DNA of 64,000 nt, from contig CM049308.1 in assembly GCA_026874595.1 (NCBI GenBank), forward strand, positions 75,875,124-75,939,123. The letters run 5' to 3'. The position numbers and the translations under genes are program-made. Below the pieces are notes generated by a model. It was not told where the DNA came from. It saw nothing but the letters and a program-made list of their open reading frames with translations, and did no database searches. The stretch comes from Sipunculus nudus (lineage: Eukaryota; Annelida; Sipuncula; Golfingiida; Sipunculidae). Positions 23,440 through 35,640 of the stretch are shown in pieces. Position 1 is the stretch's first letter; every line of letters starts with the position of its first letter.

Positions 23440-24655
23440 CAATGTTTGGGTCACCAAGATTTCTGTATAATAAATAGTCTCTATGTGACCCACTGGCCAC
23501 CGGCTGTGACTGGCGGGTCACCGTGGTGACCCATCTGGTCACCAGGCTTGTGACCGGCGGGCCATGAGTGGGCGTGACCCATTTATTATGGTCACAACTT
23601 TCATTTGATTATACAATGTGATATAAATGTTGTAGACACACAATAAAATAAACCAGGTTGTTTATTTATTATAATCATTTAAAGGTTTCAATATTTGCAA
23701 ACGATGAATACCATTAATGAAAATATAATTTTGGACTGAACTAAACTATGATGGTTTTGTTAATTCTGTTTTGTGTAAATTATAGGACTGTTATACCACT
23801 TTTATACACGACTGAACAATTGAATAATGTTTTGTATCACAACTTAACTTAGAACTGTGTTAAAATTTCATGAATATATCATGCATCGTTTAATCATTTA
23901 AACATATAATTTTTATTGTCTTGATTTCTTTCTTTTAATAGGAAATTTTACTGTAATGGACAAGAAACAGGTTTGTATATCCAGTATATATCAGATGTTT
24001 AAATGTGTTGCTAAACTCGGTAAAAATCATATAAACTAATGTTACTGATTTACACGCTTTTATTTAAAATGTTTGTTCTCCTATTTATTATTTTATGTAT
24101 ATATTATTATTATTATTATTATTATTGATTATGTATTATTGTTATTACAATTATTGTTGTTGTTTTGTTCTTTGATTTTGTATTATAATGTTTTTTGAAT
24201 ATAAGGTCACGTGACTATGTAGTAATGCATTATGTGAATCATTATTGTGAAGCCATGGGCCTGAGGCCTATATTTTCTGAAAAAAACTCATTCATTCATC
24301 CAACCTTTATTTGATAAGTATTAAATAATACTTTCGTATTTAACTCAGAGATTTGGCTCATTTTGGGTGAAATCATCCCTTGTGACCCAAGGGCCGTCAG
24401 GTTTTTTTGGGCCACCATGTGTTACGGACTGGTGACCAGTGAGCCACCAAGGTGTGACCCAGTTTTTCTGGGTTACCACCTTTTACCAGTATAACTAACC
24501 ACTATTGTGACCCAGTTCCGTGAGACATGACTGGATATACTTATCTGCTGTGTGACCCTGTTTTTGGGGTTTCCACATTTTAACTGTAATCCACCACTAA
24601 GATCCAGTGCGCCGCCCTTTTGTACAGTGACCAGGTTTCTTTTGGGTCACCATCT
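23440..24655. repeat. Two clusters of GTGACC/GGTCAC words
   Basis: Seven to eight copies of GTGACC or GGTCAC lie in 23447-23595. One group forms an inverted pair, GGTCACCGTGGTGACC (7-bp arms, 2-bp spacer). A second group of seven lies in 24382-24650. Between them is AT-rich sequence with an (ATT)n run at 24104-24126. No coding region was seen. The clusters look like decayed copies of one palindromic repeat, but no unit length could be fixed. Confidence 0.5.
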
Positions 24656-24799
24656 TATATTAACATAAATATTTAACCTGCATGAGGTAATTAAATACCA
24701 TGGGTGTTAAAAATATTAGACAGAGATCTTACTTGTCATTACATAGGACTTGCTTGTAATTCCTATATCTGGGTTCTATTTTCTAGTGTTAAAATATGA

Positions 24800-25361
24800 C
24801 TGTTGTTGCCTGTGGAGGTGAGATCAAAATGGATAAACCATATTTATTTATATTATTTCTAATTATTTGTGGTAATTTAGGGAACTAATTATAAGGGCAT
24901 ACTTACATAATTATCATACCGGTACTCTAATTATTATCAGGTAACTCGAGCATGGTCCATTCTAGGTAACACCTGTATTTAGGCGGGGAGTCTTTAAGAA
25001 ATAAGTGAGATGCTACTTTTAGTAGGGGTTTAACCCAGACACCTTGTATCAAGGTAATTTGTATATACTTCGGCTTTACCTCAGCATGTCCTGGTGAAGT
25101 TGCTTGTAATGTTTTTATTTTGAACATTCTTAAAACTTAAATTATTGTGTTATTACTGACTTTGTGTGTGTGTGCAATTATGGAGTGTCTGAGAACTCTC
25201 TTCAACCTGGGATTATTAATTACACCCCTCACTCCCGTGAACATTTGCCCATTATTAGTTGTACGTGACAAATACATAGAAAATAAAAACAAAAAGCCTC
25301 CATATATAAACGTACGTAACAGCAGAATACCTTACATTAACGGGTGGGGGTCCGCGACAAC
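24800..25361 (+). mobile_element. Possible LTR (5-prime LTR of a retrotransposon)
   Basis: The stretch before 25362 has a TATA-like CATATATAAACG at 25301-25312 about 50 bp before the putative primer site, and ends in GACAAC just before it. These are the usual relations of an LTR to its primer-binding site. The upstream LTR border could not be fixed and no second LTR was found, so this may be a solo or truncated copy. Confidence 0.35.
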
Positions 25362-25379
25362 TGGTGTGAGAAGTAGGAT
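25362..25379 (+). other. Putative tRNA primer-binding site (tRNA-Leu type)
   Basis: TGGTGTGAGAAGTAGGAT differs at two positions from TGGTGTCAGAAGTGGGAT, a common leucine-tRNA primer site of Ty3-type elements. It begins with TGG, complementary to the CCA tail of a tRNA. Confidence 0.45.
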
Positions 25380-25523
25380 AAACATAAATGTAAACAGCAT
25401 ATAAAAACTAGGGCTTTAAACTAGGGAATAGTTTTATTTATAACTGTTCGCATGAGTCTGACAAGCCTCATGCATCCTGCTGTTACATTTAGAATATTAA
25501 CTGGGGCTGACTAGAGCATCACC

Positions 25524-25930
25524 ATGGCCAATATACAGAAGGGGTACAACCACAGACCTCATGCGAACCTCAAGTGTGCCGAAGAGCTTATGCAGAGCTG
25601 TGAAGAGATTTCTGTATTGACTGATGCTGAAGATGCAGATATGGTATCCGGCACCAGGAGCAAACAAGATCATTTATCCACTGTGTATGATAGCAATGAT
25701 ACCAATTCAGTTCCCTTGCGGTTCAGACAGCTGCCACAAAACAGCAGGCTTCCGTGATGGATGGGAGTGAGGTGATTGATGGGGGAGGTGCTGGGTACAT
25801 GGCTTCTGTCAGTCTGTGGTACCAGGTGACGACAGAGATACAAAAAGCTTGATGGAGCATCAAGATGAAGGAGAGCACTTAAACAGAAGCTCAACAGATA
25901 CCAGAGGTGGATACCACCAAGCTAGTGCTA
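25524..25930 (+). pseudogene. Possible Gag leader ORF fragment after the primer site
   Basis: A Met at 25524 opens 77 codons (MANIQKGYNHRPHANLKCAE, then acidic LTDAEDADMVSGTRSKQD), ending at 25757. A second frame with VMDGSEVIDGGGAGYMASVS continues to about 25850. Position 145 bp past the primer site fits a Gag start. The sequence shows no zinc knuckle or other recognisable motif, and the frames are broken. Confidence 0.3.
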
Positions 25931-27290
25931 CACTACAGCATGGACACTTGATTGATTGCTCGCAACTACTCTGCTCATGATTACTGATTGAATGAATATG
26001 CGATTAAAGTCGCATAGACTTCAAGGATAGATCAATTTTGGCTTACGCTGCAAGACGGAGACTACACAGTGCCCCCCCTCCCCCCCCCCCCCCCACACTG
26101 AGATAATTATCTCTGCCCGCAAGATGAGTTGAATAGTTTATTATACATTATTCAGCGCATTAAATTTACAGTGCAAGAATAAGAAAAAGCAATTATGAAA
26201 ATTAGTTAATTCCTACTTAGTGTACATGAAATGTCTTGCCTGAAGAATCCCGGCGGGAATATTCACGGATCGTTCCGGGAGCATTCCAGGTACATATTCA
26301 TTCTGTATTGGGTCAGCTTATAATGTATTATATCATATCAACTGAACCTTATAATATGACCCAATCCTTATTTTGGCGTCAAAAGACTTAAGCTTTCAAC
26401 CAGATCTTTTCATATTATTTTTTCATTTTTATGTGAGAATTGGAAATAGATTTGATTTTTCACAGATGAAATATATTTTATATGTGTAGGCACTGTTCCT
26501 TGGAACAGCCGGAGGGACACACCTCAAGGATTGTGCCAGCCGTGTGCTGACCAGACTCCTCTATATATATATATAATGCAAGATATGGCACTGACGCATA
26601 ACTGGTAGGGCCATGGCCAAAAACTTGGCCTGGAAGGTTCACCTCTGGTTGAGGCCATACTAATTAACTGTTATCATAATTATTTTTTTTATTTATTAAT
26701 TTTCTCAATATTATATATATTGTCTTATCTGTAATTTATTTTGTGATATTGTCGTGCAAGTGTATTCTAACAATCAAGCTTAAATTTCTTTAAGAAATTT
26801 GTAACCACAGGAGCAACTTTTATATATAGAATGCTCATAAGAAAATGGATATGCTAACTCTGAACAATAAGTCAATGTGCTCCTCTGAAATACCTCTTGT
26901 ATTCCAACTGAATTCCACTGACAGAAGATTAGTTCCTGTGTAATATGTGTATTAATTCATATATTTCATGTATCATACTGATCTATGTCTCCCAAGGGGA
27001 GGGGGAGGGGTTGTCTAGTAAGACCTGTGAAACAAGACCACTTTTGGCCAGTCCAATGGGTAGTCTTGCACAGATTTCACTGTCCTTTTTTATGCTAAAC
27101 ATACTGTACCAATATAACTTTACGTTTTACCAAATGAGTAATTTCACATTGCAATGTCATGAGGCTGTTTCAGTTAATTTTTTATGATTATAAATGATAA
27201 TTTGTATGTAGGCTGAATCAAATAACCATTTTTCTCATTAAATCTTAAAGACCTTTTTTTATGTATTATCACTGTGAAATATTATTCTGT
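25930..27290. other. No gene seen; C-rich run
   Basis: A C-rich run lies at 26071-26094. A short (TA)n lies near 26563-26574. Only short featureless ORFs are present. Confidence 0.5.
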
Positions 27291-27860
27291 ATCACAGATG
27301 TGGATCTCATCTTTGGAAAGAATTGGAAGAGAGGGACGGTCATTTTGTTGAGTTCCATAGCTGATGCTCCAGCTCGTTAACATTTTGATGCTAAAGTTTC
27401 TTCATTTGCCACAAGTCAAACAGGGAATCACATATAAATCTATTTGAAAAGCATAATATTAGATCTTTGGAAGAAGTTGTACAGCACGTAAAGGAAGCTG
27501 ACAGTATACAAGGCGTTAAAGGTAGATCAGCTTTGGCAGTAATGGGAGTTACACGATTTTCGATTTTATCCTTGTTACCATATCATGACTTTATTAATGG
27601 TACAGGCATTGATTATATGCATTGTATATGCATCCTCCCATATGTTTATTTTCAACATTACTTACTTTTTGTTGAGGCAATATTCATTTTAATAAAAAAT
27701 AAATCAAATTGGCAGAATGTGGTATGGGAATGCAGAAACTTTAAAGTGGAAGATACATGACATTTAATTTACACTGTCTTCTACATCTTAGTGAAAAAGT
27801 TAAAATGCTAGGGCCTTTGGGGGCTCAAAGTTGTTTCTTTTATGAGGTTTGAATGGAGAT
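27290..27860 (+). pseudogene. CACTA/EnSpm-like (Transposase_21-type) transposase relic
   Basis: A run of about 98 codons (27467-27760) contains GVKGRSALAVMGV and NGTGIDYMHCICILPYVY, resembling the GVKGPS...G---DYMH--LLGV block of animal proteins related to plant tnp2 transposases. About 10 bp after its stop, another frame reads FNLHCLLHLSEKVKMLGPLG and AQSCFFYEV. This matches the N-H-LLHL---V---GPL--SCF-FE block (DUF4218-like) that follows in the same family. Upstream, around 27360, the remnant DAPAR-HFDAKVSSFATSQ resembles the DAPARA block. The order of the three blocks is correct; stops and frame changes make it non-functional. Family naming is from memory of motif order. Confidence 0.55.
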
Positions 27861-28059
27861 CTGCGGAAATTTTTCCATGGTACACCGAACATACAAAGTC
27901 AACTAGAATACGTGTAGTCGACAGGCGACTACGTGTATCCGTCAAATGACAGAGGCATGAGTAAAGTAAGGCATTGAATGTTCCTGACATGACATGACTC
28001 AAAATTTGTGTCATCAGTGATGCCAATTAAACTCATCATATATGTGAAATTGTCACCAA

Positions 28060-28870
28060 AAAGGATTGATACACCATGCAAAATTTCAGGCCGAGACACC
28101 AATCCACTACTGCGAAAAGTGCATCAATGTATACTGTAAAACCGAAAGCACATGGCGCCACCTTTCTGGTCAACATCAAAGCTATCCAAGATGGATAAAC
28201 ATGCACATTTTAAAGCTGATACGTCCATCCACTCCTGAGATATGAGCGATTTTTACTCAAAAAAACAATTGCAGATTGCGCCACCAGTCTTGAATACGAG
28301 ATGGAGGTATCGAAGGTCTTTGGTCATGCACAATTTAGGCCAATACAGCAAACCACTCCTGAGGAAAGAGCATCATGTATTCTACGAAAACGGGGATAAA
28401 AGTGGCGCCACCTGTCTGGTCTACAAGAACACTCTCCGAGATGGATGGACATGACAAATTTCAGCAAAATAATTTTAACCACTCCTGAGATATGAGCAAT
28501 TTTCACCCAAAGCAAATGTATGGATGAAAGCCATGCAAAACCATTGCAGATGGCGCAACTAGTCTTGAATACAAGATGGATGTATCCAAGATGGATGGAC
28601 ATGCAAGCTGTCAGACCAGTACATTGAATCACTCCTGAGATTTGAGCAATTTTAACCCAAAGCATACGTACGGATGGACCCCACGCAAAAAAAAACGATT
28701 GCAGGTGCCACCACCAGTCTTAAGTACGAGATGGAGGTATGCAAGATCTATGGACATGCACAATTTTAACCCAATACGTTTAACCAATAACTAAGACGAA
28801 CCAATTGAAAATGCACGGATGGACGCCACGCAAAAACGATTGCAGGTGGCGCCACTAGTCTTTGTTAGGC
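28060..28870 (-). repeat. Family B tandem array, about six units of 120-155 bp
   Basis: Each unit on the plus strand carries GCAGGTGGCGCCACYAGTCT or a close variant, at about 28149, 28272, 28404, 28549, 28702 and 28845, together with ACTCCTGAGATATGAGCAAT and CAAGATGGATGGACATGC. Read on the minus strand the units align with the array at 56050-56425. No inverted ends were found at the array borders. ORFs through it are readings of the repeat. Confidence 0.8.
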
Positions 28871-30950
28871 ACTACTTCATAGGTGAACAAATAAGGATGC
28901 CAGGTTTTGGAAAGATCAGTCCAAGGGTCTCAGAGGAGTTCTCCGAAACGAACGCAGCGGCAGAACCCGGTCAAAAATTTTGTATCCGCAAAACTTTTTT
29001 TTTACAATTTCGCATAAAATTCTGGGTGTGGGTTGCACAGAGACGTTTTTCCATCAGGTGTTTTAAAATCCCAAACTGAAAATGTATTCGGTAAAATCTT
29101 TGATATCAAGTTATTTTAAAGCATTCTGTTTGACAGACAAGTTATACACTGTAAAAACTTTTTCTGTTGTTAAACGCAGGAATAGCTTCACAGTTTAATT
29201 ACAGGATGGCTTATATGCCCAAGTAAAATATTACTTACAGATTTCAAGTACTTCCGGTACTTGCTAAACTGCAGTGTACAAGCAGTATACTCCGACCACT
29301 TCCAAGCCATAAGATGGCAACTGCAGGTCAACTTTTGCCAGTACATGTATCAAATGAATTAAAGTTCATATTGATACACAACAATTATGAACTATGCTTC
29401 CTTGTTGAAATGTCTACTATGACGTTCATTACAAAAATTCAAAACTCAGTTAAATGTGATTAAAGAACCATTCATTTTTTATAATTATATACATCTGGAT
29501 AGGTTCAGCTCAGCTGACTCAATGTATTCTTGGAAACCCCAAATAGGTCACCGGCAACATCACTTATACTCCACCTGCTAGGCAGCATAGACATAATTTT
29601 GAGCACATCAAAAGTTGCTCAGGGTTTTTCAACAAAAAATCATAATTTGACCTTAAAATTGATTTAATTTACCTAACTCTTAGGGCATGAAGTACTCCTA
29701 TAATATAAAGCATCTAGTATGACAGTTTTGTAATTGTAAATTTGTGGTCTTATGTACAATGAAATTTTATAGCCTTTCTGTATCAAATAAACTTTTTAAC
29801 ACAATTTTTGCGTCTCATGTCTTTTCTTCATGTTTCATAACATCCTCCAAAGCTGTGTCTCCACGTGTGCATATATGCGTGAGAAAATTGGTGTGTTTCC
29901 ACGTGTGCGTATATAAGTTAAGTAATTAATACAAATCCAGTCTGCTTATATATGTGTGTGGTTTTAGATTGTGCCAAATGTTACCAAATATGGTATATAC
30001 AGTGTTCATGCTACTTACAGAATTGCTTCGGTTTTAGTTTTAAGTTTTTACAATATGATTCCAGTTTTATATTTTACAGTGTGCTTTTATATTTTGTAAC
30101 AGTATATTTCCAGTACAATGTAAAATTCACAATCTTTTTACAATACATTTCCAGTTCGATGTTAAAAAATGTTTATACAATATATATCCAGCATGGAGCA
30201 ATGTGGTACTCCATATAGAAATTGGATGTCAAGCGGAACACATTATCCCTAAAGAACTTTCTCAAATATTTTAACTGGATCCGATTTGGCCTAGATTCAA
30301 CGGATACTCCCAAGCAATGTTGTATGTACTCCAGATAGAAAATAGATGTGTAGCGGAACCTGTAATGGTAAAGTAACATGAACCGAATAATAACTAATAC
30401 TTTTCTATTATAACCCTTGATTATTATTGGGTGTGTTGTATTGAAAAGGAACCAAATGTATTTAAATATACTAAATTGTAACAATCATCATTTTTTTTGT
30501 TATGGGATCACTCAAACCCAACTCTTTTTCTTTATTTAAACTTTTTCTTATATGCATGTACTTATAATGACAACAAATATTAATATTCACATTCCTGATA
30601 ACATTAACTAAGATCAAGAAACAGTATATTTTATGTTCAGTAATTATGTGGATAATAGTTATTTATGACCCCCGACCTTTAATACAATTAACTTTTTTTA
30701 CATAATCCCACAAGTTTCAAGAAAGTGATATATACACTCCTTTTTTCTTTTATTGCCAAAACAAAAACACAGACAAACTGACCACAGAATATGCAATAAT
30801 ACACTTAAACAACATATAAACTACTACATTATTCCACAGGTGTCTATCTGTGTGTTTCTCCTGACTTTTCATAGCTTTCTTATTTCATGTGTCTAATCTT
30901 ATTTTTAATTTGTAACAATATCTAAAACAAAGTTTTTAAGTTCACATGAA
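28870..30950. other. AT-rich stretch without recognised gene; diverged local repeats
   Basis: A two-copy block of about 105 bp lies at 30208-30270 and 30327-30375 (TACTCCATATAGAAATTGGA versus TACTCCAGATAGAAAATAGA, both followed by AGCGGAAC). Upstream, 30045-30195 repeats TACAATAnATTTCCAG four times. No supported coding region was seen. Confidence 0.5.
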
Positions 30951-30957
30951 GTCGGAC

Positions 30958-33175
30958 CATGGCACCAGGGAAACACTGTGAAGAGGCCGGAGTTTCTGAG
31001 AAGAACTGGCAGGAATGTCGAGCCGGAACATCAGGTGGTATTATTCCTTTATCTATGTTAACTAATGGCATAGTTTTAGAATTGTATGTGTTAAGGGAGG
31101 AGAAGTCTTTGTTGAAGGGGCTAGGTTGTCTGTGCAGTTTTGACACCAGTAGCGTTGATCTTAGTAGCTTCTGCAGGAGGGTCAGGAAACTTTTTTCAGC
31201 AAAGGAGTACACTTCTCAAGAATACGGTTGATGGCATTTGAAACTGCTATGTTCATTTTCACGGGTAAGTCAACAGGCACTGGCAGTGATGACTGTGAGA
31301 GAGCTGCAGACTACCATCAAGCAACAGAGGAGGGAGATCAGGAGACTGACCAATGCGTTGTGTCAGGCTGAGGCTGATCGTGATACGTACCTAGCTAGTT
31401 TCAAGGACGTTTCCTCTAGGAATAACTCGTTTGAATGAGAGTTACAATGCATCATGAGTTGGAGATGCTAAGACTGCAGGAGAGGTTTATGAAGTGGAAG
31501 CCTCAAAATGTATTCAGGAGAGAGAAGCTTCATATAATCAAGACACGTCAGCTACAAGAGCAGGTCACGACCTTGACAGGACAGTGCCAGGAACGGGCCA
31601 AGTTAGTTACCACTCTAAATGAACGGAAGAGTTGTTTTGAGGAGCAGGTTGAAGAGGAAAGAAGAAAGAAGCGGAATTTACAGAAGAGGGTTTGCAGGTA
31701 TTCGGGCACGTCTAGTTGAGACAGCAGCCACCTACAGTATCGTCTGACTGAGCTGAAGGAGAAACAGGTCCTGGAGAATTCTCAGTTTGAAGCAGAAGAA
31801 AAGTTGACAGAATTGTTGGATGATACCAGGCATGTGTTAAGGCATAACAGGTATGATGATAACGTCTGGTCCTGTTACATGGAGCTTAGAGCCATGGGTG
31901 TGTCTGCGCGTAACTGTTAGGGTATTGTGCAGTGTGTACTGAACACGTTCACCGATGTTCAGGTAGACAGACTTCCAGGTGAGGCACTTGCCCGTCGCAT
32001 GAGTTTGGAATGCCGGGGTCTTGCCTTGATGCATTTACGTGAAGTGATGGAGCAGACAGACAACCTTACTCTGCATTGTGATGTTATGCATATCTTCAGA
32101 CCCTTAAGACTTTTGCATGATGTGGCAACCATAGGAGACCCTACAGCACATTCACGACAAATCAAATGTTCACAAGATGGCTATGCATATCACGAACACC
32201 ATAAGTGACCGCCATATTGTCAACAAGAAGTTTAACAGACTTCTGAAGAAGTACAGGGACGATATTCCAGGAACTGGCTAGTGTATATTCAGATCACCAC
32301 TGGAGAGAAGAAGGCAGTCCTGAACATGAACAACTTTTTCTGTGGACTTCATTTCTTGGTAGGTTTAACTACGGCAGCAGAATCAGCTCTGACGGTGTGG
32401 GACAGGTTGATTTTTGGTGGACAGAAGATAGGCCCTGCAGCGCTCCCTTGGAGCTACACCAAGGCGATGTAGAGGTTCAGATCAAGGACCGCCGGCAAGA
32501 GTCCAAACCCAGATGGTATGCTAAACCTGTGCTGGAGGATGGCGCCTGTCTGTTAGCAAGCTGAAAACCAACCTACAGAGAGTGATCGAGGCTGCACAGA
32601 CGCATCAGTTGAGACGGATGATGGCGTGGATGGCTTGGTGTCAGCTCTTGCTGATGATGCTGCTCTGCAAGTGGAGAAGATGACATTATTATGTGGGAAG
32701 AAGAACAGGAAACAGCTCAAGTCTGGTAAGAAATCCTCCATTCCACAGATCCAGTTTGCATCTGATCTGATTAGGAAGAAAGTTCGGCATTTGTATGGAG
32801 AAGATGGCAAGGAAGAGTGGATCGCAGGTTGGGTGGTTAGTATGGAGACCAGTACAGCTGGGCAGTCCCGTCGTTATGTCCATCAGATCTAGTACGATTG
32901 TGAACAAGGGATGATGTATAGTTTTCGGCTGATGAGTGATCTCAGGAAAGGGGAGCTGAATTTTCTTAAACTTGGATCTCACCACCTGGTAGGAAAGATT
33001 GTTGACAATAGGTTTGAAGACGAAGAGGGCAATACATACTGGTGCTCTGGAAAAGTGATGAAGGTTGACAGCCAGGATACAGACAACTAACAATTTCAAG
33101 TTCAGTATGAAGATCAGGATTACAAATGGTATGCCCTGTTTGAAGACTGTGCAGCCTGGGATCTCAGGGTTTTAT
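30958..33175 (+). pseudogene. Relic of a large uncharacterised marine-invertebrate protein (possibly transposon-derived)
   Basis: Several frames join into one protein-like order. An N-terminal segment (30958-31228) precedes a coiled coil (31260-31830) rich in Q/E/R/K. Then come VWSCYMELRAMGVSARNC, a stop at 31918, and IVQCVLNTF and REVMEQTDNLTLHCD. In another frame NTISDRHIVNKKFNRLLKKY follows (about 32198), then MNNFFCGLHFLVGL (32325). The last 400 bp carry two similar modules: VRHLYGEDGKEEWIAGWVVS with RKGELNFL, and VDNRFEDEEGNTYWCSGKVM with FQVQYEDQDYKWYALFEDCA. These look like Tudor- or chromo-type beta barrels. From memory the blocks SDRHIV-K-FN-LL--YR and NNFFCGLHFLVGL occur together in long uncharacterised proteins of cnidarians, molluscs and echinoderms. 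At least three stops and three frame changes break this copy. No D,D,E triad could be assigned. Confidence 0.55.
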
Positions 33176-33179
33176 AAAC

Positions 33180-35000
33180 TTGAATTCTTTTTTCAGGTAA
33201 TTGTTTCTGTTATTTATATTCTTTTATTTATACAACTTTGTTACTGTACGTACTTGTTTCTGTACTTTATATTACTTACATTTTATACATAAAATAACTA
33301 CAGAGCCATCTTCCAAACCCATTTAAACATTTTTTACATGAACAGATATATTTAATAATTAATGCTGGGAAATATTGCACAAATAACCACTCACCGGGGT
33401 AGAGAGCCAAGCTTTTTACTACACCATTGCCCAGGCCTACATGAACATCTGCCACCGCCATGCAGGGAATAAAAAACCAGGTCACCAGGGAAGACGAGCG
33501 TTCTATCACTATCGTATATCTTATACTCCAGCTGTGCACATTTGATATCATTGGACTTTTCTAGGTATCACAGGACAATTTCAAACAAGGTAGGTACTTT
33601 TATATTAGTATTCTGTAGTAACTCAGTTTAGGTATAGATGATTAGTCAACTGAAAGACTGGCAACCACCTGGCACCAGGGTTTATAATTATAATAAAAAA
33701 ATGTATAAAATTATTCGTTCTTATTCACGTCTTGTGGTTTGTTTTCAAAGAGAGTCATGTCATGTACGGTGCGTGAGAGAATGTAACAATACATGTACTT
33801 ACAAAGTACGATTAATTCCCAGCTGAAATATTATTTAACAATAACACAAAATGGAAACAAATATAAACCAGCCCTTTGTAATATGCCATTATATATGAGC
33901 ATCACTCTGGAATGCCTGGCATTTATACCTTGAACTGAAGGGCTGATAATGTGAAAAAAGAACTGGAAACATAAGGAACTGAAAAATGTTGACACTAAAG
34001 TCTGTGGAATTTGTGATTTCAAATATTAATATGTATATAAAATAAATAGAACTGCAAACGAATATAAACTGATATCTGAACTGGACACTGGGTGAATAAA
34101 AACCATACACAAACTATAGAGCTAAGACTTGGAATACTGGAACTCAAAAGGATTCATGGATTTCTTGCCAGTCTTGCCAGGAAAACCTTTAGGATCTTTA
34201 GGTGCATTCTGATAGGCTATGACAGGGTTTTTTTTACATGTGTAATATTACTTCCCCAGTGTATTTATACTGTTTTAATATTTATCATTCGTAATTGATG
34301 TGTGTTAAGCATAATAATTTAATACAAATTTTCTCGTAATTTAAATATGTGCTGTATTGTTTAAGTTTATAGCCAAAGAGTTTTCCATTATCATGATATG
34401 TATTTTCGTTTATTCGTTAAGTTTAAACCCCCTTTTTATTGAAATAAACTGCTCATTGAATTGAGTTTTATTGGTTTGCCAGAGCTGACTGTGATCTTCT
34501 AATGCAAAAAAGTTATTTCAAGGGCTTCCGCCCACATTTGAATAAGTCCTGACATTTTTTTTTAATTTTTTGAATTCGACCATACAAAATTTGATGATAA
34601 ACATGTTTTAATTTTACATTATAATGAAATGTTATGAAAGTTTAATGGAATTAAAGATAAATTGTAATATATTATACATTAAATTTCAAAATATGGCAAC
34701 CACAAAACTAGCCAGAGCCAATTTGGCCATTTACAGGACAGGTGTGTCTCACCTGGGGCCCATTTATCTTAACACATTAAAATGGCCATAACTTTGTTAC
34801 CAATAAAGACAGAAACAAAATTCATACAGATTATTTCATTGTTTAGAAACCGGCATCTGGGAAATTGAAAAAAAAGGATTGATGGATTTGAAATTTTAGT
34901 GATTCCCCCGGTTAAATGATTAAATAATGCAATATCATTATTTCAAATTTAGTAAAGGAAGAGGGTGAAATTCAGCACCGCTTATCGTAGTGGATGCGGG
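33180..35000. other. AT-rich stretch without recognised gene
   Basis: Only short ORFs with no resemblance to known families were seen. Confidence 0.5.
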
Positions 35001-35149
35001 AAGTTCATTATAATGCGGCCTCGTTAGTCTTCCGAGTCCTCCTCATCCACACACTACAACAAAGAGATGAAGAGGGAACCTTTTTTAAAAAGGATCCAAG
35101 TAGGGCACATGACATTAATTGTTAAAAATCCAAATACAAAAACCACATG

Positions 35150-35640
35150 CACCCCTCATACAACAAGGTACAAGAACACTCGCTGTGTGCACCCAGAGCA
35201 TTCGACTATGTAGCCACACAGCACCGATATGGAAAGGACACTGCAAGGCACAGGGATATTCAATATCCTCATTTTTTAAATGTTGACTGAAATTTAATTT
35301 GAATGATTAGGTTTCCTTCTCATTCATACAAGAATCATTATCAAGTAAGGTTTTTTTCTTATGAATGGGTACTCATTGTCAAAGGCAACCATAAACTTGA
35401 AGGCAGGGAAGAAAGATATGTAATAATAAAATTAGAGGATTTGGGAACACACCACTGGAAATGTTCCTGTCAACTGCACAGGGTGTGCAGAAGTTCTGTC
35501 TTTTTCACTACTTTAAACTTTTAAGAGCTGAGAAAAAGCAAGAAAAAAGTGTTACATATGTAACAAAAGCCATATTTATTAACTAAACCTCTGAGCCATA
35601 GGTCTTCGGCCAGCAAAATTGATACCTTGTAAGTCAAATT
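35150..35640 (+). pseudogene. Degenerate coding repeat, copy 1 (unrecognised protein)
   Basis: This stretch shares order and sequence with 50615-51400 on the opposite strand. Matching parts include the EHSTM-PHxTDxERT reading (35195 here, minus strand near 51310 there), CTGTGCAGTTGA in the reverse orientation (near 35480), and the block GTATCAATTTTGCTGGCCGA (minus strand, near 35610; plus strand near 50617). The longest open part, 35303-35524, reads ERYVIIKLEDLGTHHWKCSC and QLHRVCRSSVFF. It is probably part of an old repeated coding element. The family is not recognised; W-x-C-S-C could hint at a SWIM-like finger but the pattern is too weak to call. Confidence 0.4.

Noticed and set aside
29504-29518. 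Another CAGCTCAGCTGACT, possible family A start
   Set aside because: Only about 13 bases match; the second hairpin arm, the GTCCGTC stretch and the array are absent.
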